Assembly (NCBI RefSeq): GCF_022682305.1
Contig: NZ_CP093529.1
Span: forward strand, 186,001 to 250,000
Reading direction: 5' to 3'
Source: Shinella zoogloeoides
GTDB lineage: Bacteria > Pseudomonadota > Alphaproteobacteria > Rhizobiales > Rhizobiaceae
Length of the DNA: 64,000 nucleotides
Position 1 is the first letter of the stretch; the number at the start of each line of letters is the position of its first letter. Positions 34,621-44,724 of the stretch are shown here, in pieces. Under the pieces are notes generated by a model. It saw nothing but the letters and a program-made list of their open reading frames with translations. It was not told the DNA's origin and did no database searches. Both the position numbers and the translations under genes were made by a program.

Positions 34621-34647
34621 AGGGCTGCGCCGGTAAAGGGCTGCGCC
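34616..34647. repeat. 16-bp perfect tandem duplication across the amidase stop codon
   Basis: GGTAAAGGGCTGCGCC is present at 34616-34631 and 34632-34647. The first copy contains the TAA stop of the amidase gene. The arrangement parallels the duplication at 12071-12098. Confidence 0.9.
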
Positions 34648-34729
34648 GGCCGCTTTGCCGGGCCTGGCATTTGGCGGCGGCGCGAATCGTGCGATGCAGG
34701 GTAGAGGAACGTGAAAAGAGGGGGACGTC

Positions 34730-35203
34730 ATGCTCGCAAAGCTGTTGTCGGCAAGCCGCTACATGATGGTTCTGCCCGTGATCGGCACGCTGATCGGTTC
34801 GCTTGCCCTGATCATCTATGAGCTTGCGGTGATGGGCCACGCCGTCGTCATCGCCGTGCGGAATGCGGAGCTTTCGCCCAAGGCCGCCAAGATTTTCGCC
34901 GTCGGCATCATCGAGAGCGTCGATGTGTTCCTCATCGCCATTGCCGTCTACATCATCAGCATCGGCCTCTATGCACTCTTCGTCGACGAGACCGTGGAGC
35001 GCCCGCGCTGGCTTCAGTTGAAGGATCTGGAAGACCTGAAGGCGCACCTCGTCAGCGTCGTCATCGCGGTCCTGGCCGTTCTCTTCCTGCGCGAGGCGGT
35101 CGCCTGGGACGGATCGAGGGCCATCCTCGAACTTGGCGTCGCCGTCGCGGCCACCATCGGGGCGCTCGCGCTGTTTCTCAGAACGAAGAAAGGCGGTTCC
35201 TGA
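34730..35203 (+). CDS. UPF0114/YqhA family membrane protein
   Basis: A 157-residue protein with four hydrophobic segments. The central 'IIESVDVFLIAIAVYIISIGLYALFV' and 'WLQLKDLEDLKAHLVSVVIAVLAVLFL' are YqhA signatures. The function is uncertain; the family is predicted to be integral inner-membrane. GTGAAAAGAGGG lies upstream of the ATG. A divergent homologue is found at 41000-41518. Stand-alone, between the amidase and the convergent ureE. Confidence 0.85.
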   Translation: MLAKLLSASRYMMVLPVIGTLIGSLALIIYELAVMGHAVVIAVRNAELSPKAAKIFAVGIIESVDVFLIAIAVYIISIGLYALFVDETVERPRWLQLKDLEDLKAHLVSVVIAVLAVLFLREAVAWDGSRAILELGVAVAATIGALALFLRTKKGGS

Positions 35204-35310
35204 CCGCCGTGTAGAGGCGGAGCGGCTGGAATGCCGCCCGCTCAAATATGGACGTTACGCGCACGGACTGGTTCTTACGTTAAGAGAAAACCGCGAGCAG
35301 GGCCGTTCAA

Positions 35311-35829
35311 TCAATCGTGGCCGTGATGGTGGTGCCCATGCTCATGGTCTCCGTGGTCATGCCCACCATGGCCGTGTCCATGTCCGTGCGTGGAGCCGTG
35401 ATAGGCGCCGCGCAACGGATGGAACGGTTCCGATATCTCGCGCACGCCGGCGCCGAGGCCGATCAGCATGTCCCGGATGACGTGGTCACGCAGGATGACG
35501 ATACGCGCGGCCTCGATCTGTGCTGGCAGGTGGCGGTTGCCCAGATGCCAGGCGAGTTCCAGGAGGTGCAGGCCGTTTCTCGGCGTCACCTCGTAGAGCG
35601 CTTCCTCGGCGGCGATCACCTCGATCGTTTCGCCCGTCTCCGTCAGCAGGAGGTCGCCATGGGCGAGTTGCACCGGTTCCTTCAGGTCCAGCATGACGAC
35701 ATCGTCATGCTGGGTATGCAGGAGCTTGCGGCGCACGTGGCGCTGGTCGTGCGCCAGCACGACGATATCGATGGACATGCGACCTGCACCGCCGTCATGG
35801 GGCAGGATTTGCGTGGAGCGATGGGGCAA
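35311..35829 (-). CDS. ureE: Urease accessory protein UreE
   Basis: A 172-residue nickel metallochaperone. '[15 protein letters not shown]...[16 protein letters not shown]' forms the peptide-binding domain, '[16 protein letters not shown]' the metal-binding domain with its conserved histidine, and the C terminus is a histidine-rich tail of alternating H/G/D (about residues 147-172) able to store nickel. It delivers Ni to the UreG/UreDF-urease complex. The start is TTG with AAGGAA upstream; the ATG at 35778 would remove 17 residues. Last gene of the ureDABC-urea channel-ureE run. Confidence 0.93.
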   Translation of the reverse strand: MPHRSTQILPHDGGAGRMSIDIVVLAHDQRHVRRKLLHTQHDDVVMLDLKEPVQLAHGDLLLTETGETIEVIAAEEALYEVTPRNGLHLLELAWHLGNRHLPAQIEAARIVILRDHVIRDMLIGLGAGVREISEPFHPLRGAYHGSTHGHGHGHGGHDHGDHEHGHHHHGHD

Positions 35830-35851
35830 GGACGGGTTCCTTCGGATGGGG

Positions 35852-36835
35852 CTATTCCGCCGGGGGCGGGGGTGTCAGGGCCTTGAACGATCCCGCTCCC
35901 AGCAGCATGAGCCAGGTGACGAGGACGAAACTGGAGGTCAGCACCGGCATGCTGATCGGCGTCAGGAAGATGGCGATGGAAGCCCAGAGCCAACTCGATA
36001 TGACGGCGCCGAAGACGGCGTAGAGGAAGCTCTGCCAGGTCAGCGCGAGGAACACGCCGCCGAGCGCCATGGCCGTCAGCGCCGAATTATAGCCGAAGAG
36101 GCCGTCGCGAACCGCGCCTTCCGGGCCGCCGTAGATGGCCGCGATAGCCGTGCCGACGATGGCCCCGATGAGGCCCATGAGGGCGCCGGCGCGCGAATTG
36201 ATGGCGATGCCGACGAGGATGAGATAGCCGGTGATCCAGTTGTCCTGGAAGAAGATCTGGCCGATGGACGTGCCGATGCCCTCGTACCAGGTCGCTACGA
36301 CATAGGGCACCGCGTCGGAGAACTGCTCCGGCGAGATCGGCTTGGCCATGGGACCGGCATCGATGGCGTCGAATTTGAGGACCGCGAAGAGGAACAGCCA
36401 GCCGACGAGCACGAAAGGTGCAGTCAGCGCCGCCGTCTTGTAGGGCGCAAGGACATTGGCGATGCTGGCGAAGGCCATGCTGCTGAACGCCGCGCCGCAG
36501 ATGAGGTAGACGAGCATGGCCGGCGACGGCACGGCGCCCGTGCGGAAATTCTCGCTGGTGAAGGCGATGAGCGCAAGGCCGACCAGCACGCCGTTGAAGC
36601 CGAACAGGCCATCGCGGATGAGCGCCCTGTCGGCCTTCAGGATCACGGCCGTTCCGGTGGCCGCAACCACGCCGATGACGCAGATCGCCGCATAGATCCA
36701 CGAATTGAAGGCCAGCGCGCCCAGGATCACCAGCCCGGAGATCGGATTGTTCTGGAACACGACCTGGCCGATGCCGCGCAACGACCAGTCGACGAAGGAA
36801 AGGGAGGGATGGTCTTGGAAACGGTTCGTCTGCAT
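35852..36835 (-). CDS. Urea channel/transporter of the UT (SLC14) family
   Basis: A 327-residue membrane protein with internal pseudo-twofold repeat: '[23 protein letters not shown]' and '[23 protein letters not shown]', and '[16 protein letters not shown]' and '[16 protein letters not shown]'. These motif pairs line the selectivity filter of UT-type urea channels. It is located between ureC and ureE on the same strand, which makes urea the obvious substrate. About ten membrane helices; normal length for bacterial Yut/UT proteins. Confidence 0.93.
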   Translation of the reverse strand: MQTNRFQDHPSLSFVDWSLRGIGQVVFQNNPISGLVILGALAFNSWIYAAICVIGVVAATGTAVILKADRALIRDGLFGFNGVLVGLALIAFTSENFRTGAVPSPAMLVYLICGAAFSSMAFASIANVLAPYKTAALTAPFVLVGWLFLFAVLKFDAIDAGPMAKPISPEQFSDAVPYVVATWYEGIGTSIGQIFFQDNWITGYLILVGIAINSRAGALMGLIGAIVGTAIAAIYGGPEGAVRDGLFGYNSALTAMALGGVFLALTWQSFLYAVFGAVISSWLWASIAIFLTPISMPVLTSSFVLVTWLMLLGAGSFKALTPPPPAE

Positions 36836-36902
36836 GCGCCGCGCTCTCGCTCGAAGGGAGGTAACCGGGCGCCTGGCGGCGCCCGGGGCGTTTGCAAAGG
36901 GG

Positions 36903-38606
36903 TCAGAACAGGAAGTAGCGCTGCGCCATCGGCAGCACGTCCGCCGGCTCGCAGGTGATCAACTCGCCGTCGACGCGGACGTTGTAGTTCTGCGGGTCGA
37001 CTTCCAGCTTCGGCGTGCGGTTGTTGTGGATCATGTCCTTCTTGCGCACCGTGCGCGTGCCCTTGACGGCGGAGAGCTGCTTGGTGAGCTTCAGCTTCTC
37101 GCCGATTCCGTCGTCGAGCGCCGCCTGCGAGACGAAGGTCACGCCGGTCGAGCCGATCGCCCGGCCAAGCACGCCGTACATCGGCCGGTAATGCACCGGC
37201 TGCGGTGTGGAGATCGATGCGTTCGGATCGCCCATCGGGGCCATCGCGATCATGCCGCCGATCATCACGAGCTGCGGCTTGACGCCGAAGAAGGCGGGTT
37301 TCCACAGCACGAGGTCTGCCCGCTTGCCGACCTGGATCGAGCCGATCTCATGGGCGAAGCCATGGGTCAGGGCGGGATTGATCGTGTACTTGGCGACGTA
37401 GCGCTTGACGCGGAAGTTGTCGTTGCGGCTGCTGTCTTCCGGCAGCGGGCCGCGCTGGACCTTCATCTTGTGGGCGGTCTGCCAGCAGCGCGTCGTCGTC
37501 TCGCCGATGCGGCCCATGGCCTGCGAGTCCGACGACATCATCGAGAAGACGCCGAGATCGTGCAGGATGTCTTCCGCGGCGATGGTTTCGCGGCGGATGC
37601 GCGATTCGGCGAAGGCGACGTCCTCCGGGATCTGCGGGCTGAGATGGTGGCAGACCATCAGCATGTCGAGATGTTCGTCGACGGTGTTGATGGTGTAGGG
37701 GCGCGTCGGGTTGGTCGAGGCGGGCAGGATGTTCTCTTCCCCGGCCGCCGTGATGATGTCGGGGGCGTGGCCGCCGCCGGCGCCCTCGGTGTGGAAGCTG
37801 TGGATCGTGCGGCCCTTCATGGCGGCGAAGGTGTCGCGCACGAAGCCGCTCTCGTTGAGCGTGTCGGAGTGCAGCGCGACCTGGATGTCCATCTCGTCGG
37901 CGACGGTCAGGCAGTTGTCGATGGCCGCGGGGGTGGTGCCCCAGTCCTCGTGCAACTTCAGGCCGACGGCACCCGCGCGGACCTGCTCGCGCAGGGGATC
38001 CGGCTGGCTGACATTGCCCTTGCCGAGCAGGCCGACATTGATCGGCAGCGCCTCGATGGCCTCCAGCATCCGGTGGATGGCCCAGGGGCCGGCCGTTACT
38101 GTCGTCGCCAGCGTGCCGACGGTCGGACCCATGCCGCCGCCCACAAGCGTCGTCGTGCCGCTCGACAGGGCCTCCTCGGCCTGCTGCGGCGCGATGAAGT
38201 GGATATGCGTGTCGATGCCGCCGGCCGTGATGATCTTGCCTTCGCCGGCGATGATGTCCGTGCCGCCGCCGATGACGATGTTGACGCCGGGCTGGATATC
38301 CGGGTTGCCGGCCTTGCCGATGCCGGTGATGCGGCCGTTCTTGATGCCGATGTCGGCTTTGACGATGCCCCAGTGGTCGAGGATGATGACATTGGTGATG
38401 ACCACGTCGGCGACTTCGGACGCCGGGCGCTGGCTCTGGCCCATGCCGTCGCGGATGACCTTGCCGCCGCCGAAGGTGACCTCTTCGCCATAGACGGTGC
38501 GGTCTTCCTCGATCTCGATGATGAGTTCCGTGTCGGCCAGCCGAAGGCGGTCACCCTTGGTGGGGCCGTAGAGGTCGGAATAGGCCTGTCTAGTGATCGT
38601 TGTCAT
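36903..38606 (-). CDS. ureC: Urease alpha (catalytic) subunit UreC
   Basis: A 567-residue nickel enzyme hydrolysing urea to ammonia and carbamate. The ligands fall at the standard positions: H134 and H136 in 'DTHIHF', the carbamylated K217 in '[10 protein letters not shown]', H246 in 'VALHSDT', H272 in '[15 protein letters not shown]', and an aspartate in 'SSDSQAMGR'. '[13 protein letters not shown]' is the mobile active-site flap. It follows ureB by 9 nt and precedes the urea channel. Confidence 0.98.
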   Translation of the reverse strand: MTTITRQAYSDLYGPTKGDRLRLADTELIIEIEEDRTVYGEEVTFGGGKVIRDGMGQSQRPASEVADVVITNVIILDHWGIVKADIGIKNGRITGIGKAGNPDIQPGVNIVIGGGTDIIAGEGKIITAGGIDTHIHFIAPQQAEEALSSGTTTLVGGGMGPTVGTLATTVTAGPWAIHRMLEAIEALPINVGLLGKGNVSQPDPLREQVRAGAVGLKLHEDWGTTPAAIDNCLTVADEMDIQVALHSDTLNESGFVRDTFAAMKGRTIHSFHTEGAGGGHAPDIITAAGEENILPASTNPTRPYTINTVDEHLDMLMVCHHLSPQIPEDVAFAESRIRRETIAAEDILHDLGVFSMMSSDSQAMGRIGETTTRCWQTAHKMKVQRGPLPEDSSRNDNFRVKRYVAKYTINPALTHGFAHEIGSIQVGKRADLVLWKPAFFGVKPQLVMIGGMIAMAPMGDPNASISTPQPVHYRPMYGVLGRAIGSTGVTFVSQAALDDGIGEKLKLTKQLSAVKGTRTVRKKDMIHNNRTPKLEVDPQNYNVRVDGELITCEPADVLPMAQRYFLF

Positions 38607-38615
38607 CCGTGCCTC

Positions 38616-38921
38616 CTACAGCTTGCCCATGACCTTGGCGTTGAAGCCGTAAACCTCGCGCTTGCCGTCAAGCGCCACGAGTTCCACGGTGCGTTCCTGA
38701 CCCGGCTCGAAACGGACCGCCGTTCCCGCGGGAATGTTGAGGCGGAAGCCGCGCGTGGCGTCCCGGTCGAACAGCAACGCCGTGTTCGTTTCGTAGAAAT
38801 GGTAGTGCGAGCCGACCTGGATGGGGCGGTCGCCCGAATTGGCGACGTCGACCTTGATCGTCTGCCGTCCCTTGTTCAGCTCGATGGAGCCATCCTCGAT
38901 AAAGTATTCGCCCGGAATCAT
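38616..38921 (-). CDS. ureB: Urease beta subunit UreB
   Basis: A 101-residue structural subunit, starting '[16 protein letters not shown]' and carrying the UreB core '[21 protein letters not shown]', '[15 protein letters not shown]' and '[12 protein letters not shown]'. It is a separate gene as in most bacteria (not fused to UreA as in Helicobacter). Sits 10 nt after ureA and 9 nt before ureC. Confidence 0.97.
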   Translation of the reverse strand: MIPGEYFIEDGSIELNKGRQTIKVDVANSGDRPIQVGSHYHFYETNTALLFDRDATRGFRLNIPAGTAVRFEPGQERTVELVALDGKREVYGFNAKVMGKL

Positions 38922-38931
38922 GACGGTCTCC

Positions 38932-39234
38932 TTACGGGACAGGGTTGTGAACGGTGACGAGCTTCGTGCCGTCCGGGAACGTCGCCTCGACCTGGATGTC
39001 GTGGATCATTTCCGGAACGCCCTCCATCACGTCGTCGCGCGTCAGAAGCGTCGCGCCGTAGGACATCAGGTCGGCGACCGTCCGTCCCTCGCGCGCGCCT
39101 TCCAGGATCGCGGCCGAGATATAGGCCACGACTTCAGGATAATTCAGCTTCAGGCCACGCGCCTTGCGGCGTTCGGCCAGAAGACCTGCCGTGAACAGCA
39201 GAAGCTTGTCTTTCTCTCGCGGTAGAAGTTCCAT
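38932..39234 (-). CDS. ureA: Urease gamma subunit UreA
   Basis: A 100-residue subunit with all UreA markers: '[34 protein letters not shown]', '[15 protein letters not shown]' and '[14 protein letters not shown]'. Together with UreB and UreC it forms the (UreABC)3 enzyme. It follows ureD by 27 nt; an AT-rich stretch with seven T residues separates them. Confidence 0.97.
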   Translation of the reverse strand: MELLPREKDKLLLFTAGLLAERRKARGLKLNYPEVVAYISAAILEGAREGRTVADLMSYGATLLTRDDVMEGVPEMIHDIQVEATFPDGTKLVTVHNPVP

Positions 39235-39261
39235 ACCTCGATCCTCTTCGTTTTTTTAAAT

Positions 39262-40089
39262 TCACGTTGCCCAGACGCGCGGCGCGACTGCCTTTTTCCG
39301 CAGGCCGTGTTCGCGCAGGATGCTCCACGCCTGGAGAAAGAGCGCCTTGCCCTCCGACATGCGCTCTCCAAGGTAGCGGCAGACGATGACCCGCTCGAGC
39401 TGGCTTGCGGAAAAGACCCCGCTGGCCGCTTCGCCGAGGCCCTCGCGGATGCGCTCCACGGTGTCGTCCAGCATGGGGCCGGCATAGACCATCGTTCCGG
39501 CGATCGGATGCCCCGCGAAGGCGAAGGGCGCGTCGAGCACGTCGGGCGCGCTGGAGAAGGCGACCTGCTCGAACCAGATGGGCTCGTCCCCCCGGAAGAT
39601 CTCGACGCGCTGGCGAAGCCGGCCTGCGAGGAACCGTTCTTTGGCGGCCGGGCGGCCGAGGCTCACGAAATCCCAGCCGATATAGGCCGAATCCTCGGCG
39701 AGCGTGACGCGCGTGATCACCGCCGCGTCCGCACCCTCGAACAGGATCGTCTCCTGCGGCAGGTTCTCGCATGTCGCGCCGGCGCCGACATCGATCACTG
39801 TGCGCTGCGTGCTGGTGCCCCGTTCGCTGCGATAGAATTTCGTCGCGCCGGGCGTCGTGAGCACGGCGCGCGCCTCGGGCGCTATGTGGCAGGTGATTTC
39901 GAGATTGTCGCCGCCCGCCACGCCGCCCGGCGGATGCAGGAGGTAGACATGGGCCGAACCATCGGCCTCGGGATGGAAGGCGCGCTGCACCGCAAGCGGG
40001 CCGCAATGGCGGCGGCGTACAAGACGGGTCTTGCCGTGCGCATTGGCAAACCAAAGCTCAAGCTCGGCGTGCCATCCCCCACTCGACAT
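39262..40089 (-). CDS. ureD: Urease accessory protein UreD
   Basis: A 275-residue maturation factor that scaffolds UreF and UreG on apo-urease. 'VYLLHPPGGVAGGDNLEI', 'TTPGATKFYRSERGTSTQ', 'DSAYIGWDFVSLGRPA' and 'CRYLGERMSEGKALF' are family motifs. It is the first gene of the ureDABC operon and divergent from ureG. Length is normal. Confidence 0.94.
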   Translation of the reverse strand: MSSGGWHAELELWFANAHGKTRLVRRRHCGPLAVQRAFHPEADGSAHVYLLHPPGGVAGGDNLEITCHIAPEARAVLTTPGATKFYRSERGTSTQRTVIDVGAGATCENLPQETILFEGADAAVITRVTLAEDSAYIGWDFVSLGRPAAKERFLAGRLRQRVEIFRGDEPIWFEQVAFSSAPDVLDAPFAFAGHPIAGTMVYAGPMLDDTVERIREGLGEAASGVFSASQLERVIVCRYLGERMSEGKALFLQAWSILREHGLRKKAVAPRVWAT

Positions 40090-40268
40090 GCGCTGAATCC
40101 CCCAAAATTATTCGCGGTTCGTTCTTATTCAAATTTGATATATGTTATTCAGAACAAAACGCTTTTTATCTATTGTTCCTTGAACAGTAGCTCGACAAGG
40201 GTATAGATTCAAGGTTCAAATGCGAGGCGGCGGCGCGGTGCCGTTCCCAGGCTTATCGAGGCACGAAT
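40090..40268. promoter_or_regulatory. Divergent ureD/ureG promoter region
   Basis: This 179-bp gap includes the most AT-rich stretch nearby (40100-40180), fitting promoters for both directions. It contains the inverted repeats TGTTC-CTT-GAACA (40174-40186) and, more widely spaced, GTTCT (40121-40125) with AGAAC (40151-40155). No NtrC or known nickel-regulator site is recognised. Confidence 0.45.
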
Positions 40269-40913
40269 ATGGCATCAGCGAATGGTCCCCTGCGCGTCGG
40301 AATCGGCGGTCCGGTCGGGTCGGGCAAGACCACCCTTACGGAAAAACTCTGCAAGGCGCTGCGGGATCGGTATTCGATCGCGGTGATCACCAACGACATC
40401 TATACGCAGGAGGATGCGCTCATCCTGGCGCGCCTGCAGGCCCTTTCGGAAGACCGGATCATGGGGGTGGAGACCGGTGGCTGCCCGCATACCGCCATCC
40501 GCGAGGACGCCTCGATCAATCTTCAGGCCATCGCCGAGATGAACCGGAAATTTCCGGACCTCGACATCGTCTTCATCGAATCGGGCGGCGACAACCTGGC
40601 AGCCACCTTCTCACCCGATCTCGCCGACCTGACGCTCTATGTCATCTCGGTGTGCCAGGGTGAGGAGATTCCCCGCAAGGGCGGCCCGGGCATCACGCGG
40701 TCCGACTTCCTCGTCATCAACAAGTCCGACCTTGCGCCGCATGTGAACGTGAACCTCGATGTCATGCAGGCTGACGCGACCCGCATGCGGGACGGGCGCC
40801 CCTTCGGCTTCACGGACCTGCAGCGTGGCAAGGGGCTGGATGCGGTGATCGACTATATCGTCTCGCATGGCGGCCTCGATATGGTTGAGGCTCCCGCTCA
40901 GGCGCGCGGCTAA
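40269..40913 (+). CDS. ureG: Urease accessory GTPase UreG
   Basis: A 214-residue SIMIBI GTPase. P-loop [10 protein letters not shown], the nickel-binding/dimer motif '[14 protein letters not shown]' (CPH), '[18 protein letters not shown]', and the guanine motif '[10 protein letters not shown]' are present. GTP hydrolysis drives nickel insertion into urease with UreD, UreF and UreE. It is transcribed divergently from ureD, and unusually lacks an adjacent ureF (found at 48282-48983). Confidence 0.97.
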   Translation: MASANGPLRVGIGGPVGSGKTTLTEKLCKALRDRYSIAVITNDIYTQEDALILARLQALSEDRIMGVETGGCPHTAIREDASINLQAIAEMNRKFPDLDIVFIESGGDNLAATFSPDLADLTLYVISVCQGEEIPRKGGPGITRSDFLVINKSDLAPHVNVNLDVMQADATRMRDGRPFGFTDLQRGKGLDAVIDYIVSHGGLDMVEAPAQARG

Positions 40914-40949
40914 GGCGTTACCGGGTGCGACGACGCGCCGAACGTTGTT

Positions 40950-40962
40950 GAAAATGCTTTAG
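40950..40962. repeat. Copy of a dispersed 13-mer, GAAAATGCTTTAG
   Basis: The same 13-mer occurs as its complement at 50489-50501 and directly at 54319-54331, always outside genes. It resembles arms of rhizobial intergenic hairpin repeats. Here it immediately precedes the ureG terminator. Confidence 0.6.
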
Positions 40963-40996
40963 AAAAGGCCGGGCGGGCCATCCGCCCGGCCTTTTC
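40962..40996. terminator. Bidirectional terminator between ureG and the UPF0114 gene
   Basis: A perfect 15-bp stem, GAAAAGGCCGGGCGG with CCGCCCGGCCTTTTC, and a 5-nt loop lie between convergent genes. The stem's own ends provide TTTT on each strand. Confidence 0.9.
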
Positions 40997-40999
40997 CGT

Positions 41000-41518
41000 T
41001 CAGTGGCGCGGCGGTGCGTTGCTGTCGCCCCGGCTCTGCCGTTCCTGCTCCGACAGGTGCGACGAGCTGGCCGCCAGTTTCATGGCGCCGCTGAGCAGCA
41101 GCGCCGAAGCCGGCAGCACGAGCGCGTTCCAGTCCGGCGGCGTCTCCGATTCGCCGACCTGGGCGGCGAAGTGGACGACGAGGTAGAGAATGATGGTCTG
41201 GAAGAACAGGCTCTTCAGTTCGCCCACCGTGTCGATGATCATCCATTGCGGCAGTTCGGAGCGCTGGTCCGCGGGAATGTCGATGATGAAGCCGAGTGCG
41301 ATGCCGCAGCCGACCACCATCAGGACGATCCCCAGCAGCACCTTGTCCGTGGCGCGCAGGACGGCGACGACGACCGACATGTCGGGATCGAGCCGGGCCA
41401 TGCGGTAGCCGTCGATCAGCATCAGCGAGGCTTCCCAGAACATGAGGAGCGCGCCGAAGAGCACGGCGGCGGCGGCGAGGACGAGGATGTATCTCAGGCC
41501 GCTGAAGAAGGATACCAT
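41000..41518 (-). CDS. UPF0114/YqhA-like membrane protein
   Basis: A 172-residue protein with four hydrophobic segments. 'DKVLLGIVLMVVGCGIALGFII', 'LPQWMIIDTVGELKSLFFQTIILYLVVHF' match the YqhA layout, and it is a diverged relative of the protein at 34730-35203. It follows the RND pump gene by 17 nt on the same strand and so is probably co-transcribed. Function unknown. The C-terminal tail is polar and rich in S, E and R. Confidence 0.78.
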   Translation of the reverse strand: MVSFFSGLRYILVLAAAAVLFGALLMFWEASLMLIDGYRMARLDPDMSVVVAVLRATDKVLLGIVLMVVGCGIALGFIIDIPADQRSELPQWMIIDTVGELKSLFFQTIILYLVVHFAAQVGESETPPDWNALVLPASALLLSGAMKLAASSSHLSEQERQSRGDSNAPPRH

Positions 41519-41535
41519 GCGTTGTTTCTCCCGGA

Positions 41536-44500
41536 TCAGTTGGCGGAGGGGGCCGGCGCCCCGTTCTGCTGTGTTTCGTCCGCGTCCGCTCCGCCGGCAT
41601 CCGAAATGTCGGTCGAGCCGAAGAGGCGCCGCTTGATCGCCTCGCGCAGCGTCTGCACGAGGATGTAGAGCAAGGGGATGATCAACAGCCCGACGAGGGT
41701 GCCGACGAGCAGGCCGCCGAGCACGGTCGCGCCGATGGCCTGCCGGCTGCCCGCGCCCGCGCCGATGGCGAGCACGAGCGGCACGACGCCGAGAATGGAG
41801 GCCATTGCGGTCATCAGCACCGGGCGGAAGCGTTGCGAGGTGCCCTCGGTCGCCGCATCCTCGATACTCATCCCCGCCTCGCGCCGTTCCTTGGCGAATT
41901 CCACGATCAGGATCGCGTTCTTCGCCGCAAGTCCGATCAGCAGGAGAAGGCCGATCTGCGCATAGATGTTGAGGTCGATGCCGCCGACGAGCAGCGCGCC
42001 CAGCGCGCCGAGAACGGCTACCGTGACGGACATCATCACGGCCACCGGCACGCTCCAGCTCTCGTATTGCGCAACGAGGAAGAGGTAGGTGAAAACGATG
42101 CCCATGATCAGGATGATGGCCGTCTGGTTGCCGGATTGCTGTTCCTGCAGGGCAAGGCCCGTCCATTCGTAGCCGAAGCCGGCCGGCAGGGTCTTTTCGG
42201 CCAGCGCCTCCATGGCAATGAGCGCATCGCCCGTGCTGGTGCCGGCGGCCGCCTGCCCGTTGATCGCGACCGAGGGGAAGAGGTTGTAGCGGTTGATCGA
42301 GCTGGGGCCGTAGACCGTCGAGATCGTCAGGAGGCCCTGCAGCGGAACGAGGTCTCCCGTGTCGCTGCGCACCCGAAGCCGCTGAATATCCTCGATGCGG
42401 CTGCGGAAGGCCGGTTCGTCCTGGATACGGACCTGGAAGACGCGCGACAGGATGTTGAAATCGTCCACATAGGACGAGCCGAGATGGGCCTGCAATGTGC
42501 TGAAGATTGTGGCGGGCGAGATGCCGAAGAGCTCGGCCCGCTCACGGTCGATATCGAGATAGACCTGCGGCACATCCGCGGCGAAGGTGCTGAACACCGC
42601 GGAGAGGCCCGGCGTCCGGTTCGCGCCGATGATCAGGCTGCGCATCACCTCGGCAAGCTCGCCCTGGCTCTGGCCGGCGCGCGCCTGCAGGCGCAGGTCG
42701 AAACCGCCCGTCGCGCCGAGGCCGGGAATGGCCGGCGGATTGAACGGTATGACCGTGGCCGTGGAGATCGCCGCAAGCTCGCCGCGCAACCGGTCGATCA
42801 GTGCGAAGGCGCTCTGGTCCGCGCCGCGTTCGCTCCAGGGCTTCAGCGCTGTGATGATCATGCCGGAATTCGAGCCGCCGCCGCCGATCATGCTCACGCC
42901 GGCGATGCCGATCGTGTTGGCGATGCCGGGCGTGCGCTGGAGGAGTGCGCTGACCTCTGCGATCGTCTGTTCCGTCCGCTCCAGCGAGGCTGCGTTCGGC
43001 AGCTGCACGTTCATGAACAGGTAGCCTTGGTCCTCGGCGGGCACGAAGCCGGTCGGCAGGACACGGTAGAGGCCGTAGATGCCGCCCATGATGGCGACGA
43101 GCATGAGCGAGGCGAGCACGAGGCGTCGCGTGAAGGCCAGCAGCAGCTTCAGATAGAAGCGCCGGGAGGCGTCGAGGCCGTTGTTCAGCTTCTCGAACAG
43201 GCTGTGGCGGCGCTTCGGCGAGGGGCGCAGCATCAGCACGCAGAGAGCCGGGCTGAGGGTCAGCGCGTTGACGGTCGAGAAGACGATGGTGACGAGGATG
43301 GTGACGGCGAACTGGCGGTAAAGCTCGCCGGTTATGCCGGCGAGGAAGGCCACCGGCACGAAGAGCGCGGCGAGCACCAGCGTCGTGGCGACGATCGGTC
43401 CGGTGACCTGCCCCATGGTGCGCACGGTCGCTTCGCGCACGTCGGCGCCGGTCTCGTCCATGACACGCTGAACGTTCTCGACGACGATGATGGCGTCGTC
43501 GACCACCAGGCTGATGGCGAGGATGACCGCGAAGAGCGTGATCGTGTTGGCCGAATAGCCGAGCACATAGAGGACGGCGAAGCCGCCGATGAGCGAGACC
43601 GGGATTGTCAGGGTCGGGATGACCGTCGCCCGCCAGTCCTGCAGGAAGGCGTAGACCACCGCGACGACGAGGGCGAAGGTGATCGCCAGCGTGATGAAGA
43701 TCTCGTGGATGGTCGCCTCGACGAAGGTGGTCGTGTCGAAGACCACCGTATAGGCGATATCGTCGGGGAACTGCCGCGACAGCGTCTCCAGCTCGCTGAC
43801 GACCGCCTCGGAAACCGAAAGCGCATTGGCGTCCGAGGATTGGTAGACGACGAGCGTGGCGCTCGCCAGTCCGTTCAGCGTGGATGTCGTGTCATAGGAC
43901 TGCGCACCCAGTTCGACGCGCGCGACGTCGCGCAGGCGCACGATCGCGCCGTCGCGGTTGGTGCGCACGATGATGGCGCCGAACTCCTTCTCGTCGGCGA
44001 GCCGGCCCTGCGCCAGAACGGTGAGCTGGAGCTGCTGGCCGGAGACGGAGGGCGGCGCGCCGATCTGGCCGGCGGAGGCCTGGGCGTTCTGCGCCCGGAT
44101 GGCGGTCATTAGGTCCGCCGCCGTGACGCCGAGCGCCTGCATGCGGTCCGGGTTCATCCAGATCCGCATGCTGTAGGTCGGGCCGAACACGCTCGCCTCG
44201 CCGACGCCGGGCAGGCGGGCGATGGTGTCGCGGATGTTGACGGTGGCATAGTTGCTGAGGAAGACGTTGTCGTGCGTGCCCTTGGGCGAATAGATCGCGA
44301 CGCCCATCAGCATGCTGGAGGAGCGGCTGCGGACGGAGACGCCGGTCTGGGTGACGGCGGCGGGCAGGCGCGGGGTCGCCATCGACACGCGGTTCTGCAC
44401 GTTGACCTGCGCGATGGCCGGGTCGGTTCCCGGCGCGAAGGTCACCGTCAGGCTGTAGGTGCCGTTATTGGTGCTGGAGGAGGACATGTAGAGCATGTCC

Positions 44501-44724
44501 TCGACGCCGTTCACCTGGTCCTCGATCGGCGCGCCGACGCTGTCGGTCATCACGCTGGCATTCGCGCCCGGATAGCTTGCCGAGACCTGTACCTCGGGCG
44601 GCGTGATCTGCGGGAACTGGGCGACGGGAATCTGCAGCAGCGCGACCGCGCCGGCGATCAGCATGATCACCGCGATGACCATCGCAAAGCGTGGCCGGTC
44701 GATGAAGGGAGCGGAGATATTCAT
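41536..44724 (-). CDS. RND-type multidrug efflux pump inner-membrane protein (HAE1 family)
   Basis: A 1062-residue proton-driven exporter of the AcrB type. The N terminus '[34 protein letters not shown]' and TM4 '[18 protein letters not shown]', with its proton-relay aspartate pair, are diagnostic; two large periplasmic loops follow TM1 and TM7. Drives efflux of hydrophobic compounds with a fusion protein and an outer-membrane factor. The start overlaps the fusion-protein stop (ATGA). No outer-membrane channel gene is adjacent, so TolC would be supplied elsewhere. Confidence 0.95.
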   Translation of the reverse strand: MNISAPFIDRPRFAMVIAVIMLIAGAVALLQIPVAQFPQITPPEVQVSASYPGANASVMTDSVGAPIEDQVNGVEDMLYMSSSSTNNGTYSLTVTFAPGTDPAIAQVNVQNRVSMATPRLPAAVTQTGVSVRSRSSSMLMGVAIYSPKGTHDNVFLSNYATVNIRDTIARLPGVGEASVFGPTYSMRIWMNPDRMQALGVTAADLMTAIRAQNAQASAGQIGAPPSVSGQQLQLTVLAQGRLADEKEFGAIIVRTNRDGAIVRLRDVARVELGAQSYDTTSTLNGLASATLVVYQSSDANALSVSEAVVSELETLSRQFPDDIAYTVVFDTTTFVEATIHEIFITLAITFALVVAVVYAFLQDWRATVIPTLTIPVSLIGGFAVLYVLGYSANTITLFAVILAISLVVDDAIIVVENVQRVMDETGADVREATVRTMGQVTGPIVATTLVLAALFVPVAFLAGITGELYRQFAVTILVTIVFSTVNALTLSPALCVLMLRPSPKRRHSLFEKLNNGLDASRRFYLKLLLAFTRRLVLASLMLVAIMGGIYGLYRVLPTGFVPAEDQGYLFMNVQLPNAASLERTEQTIAEVSALLQRTPGIANTIGIAGVSMIGGGGSNSGMIITALKPWSERGADQSAFALIDRLRGELAAISTATVIPFNPPAIPGLGATGGFDLRLQARAGQSQGELAEVMRSLIIGANRTPGLSAVFSTFAADVPQVYLDIDRERAELFGISPATIFSTLQAHLGSSYVDDFNILSRVFQVRIQDEPAFRSRIEDIQRLRVRSDTGDLVPLQGLLTISTVYGPSSINRYNLFPSVAINGQAAAGTSTGDALIAMEALAEKTLPAGFGYEWTGLALQEQQSGNQTAIILIMGIVFTYLFLVAQYESWSVPVAVMMSVTVAVLGALGALLVGGIDLNIYAQIGLLLLIGLAAKNAILIVEFAKERREAGMSIEDAATEGTSQRFRPVLMTAMASILGVVPLVLAIGAGAGSRQAIGATVLGGLLVGTLVGLLIIPLLYILVQTLREAIKRRLFGSTDISDAGGADADETQQNGAPAPSAN

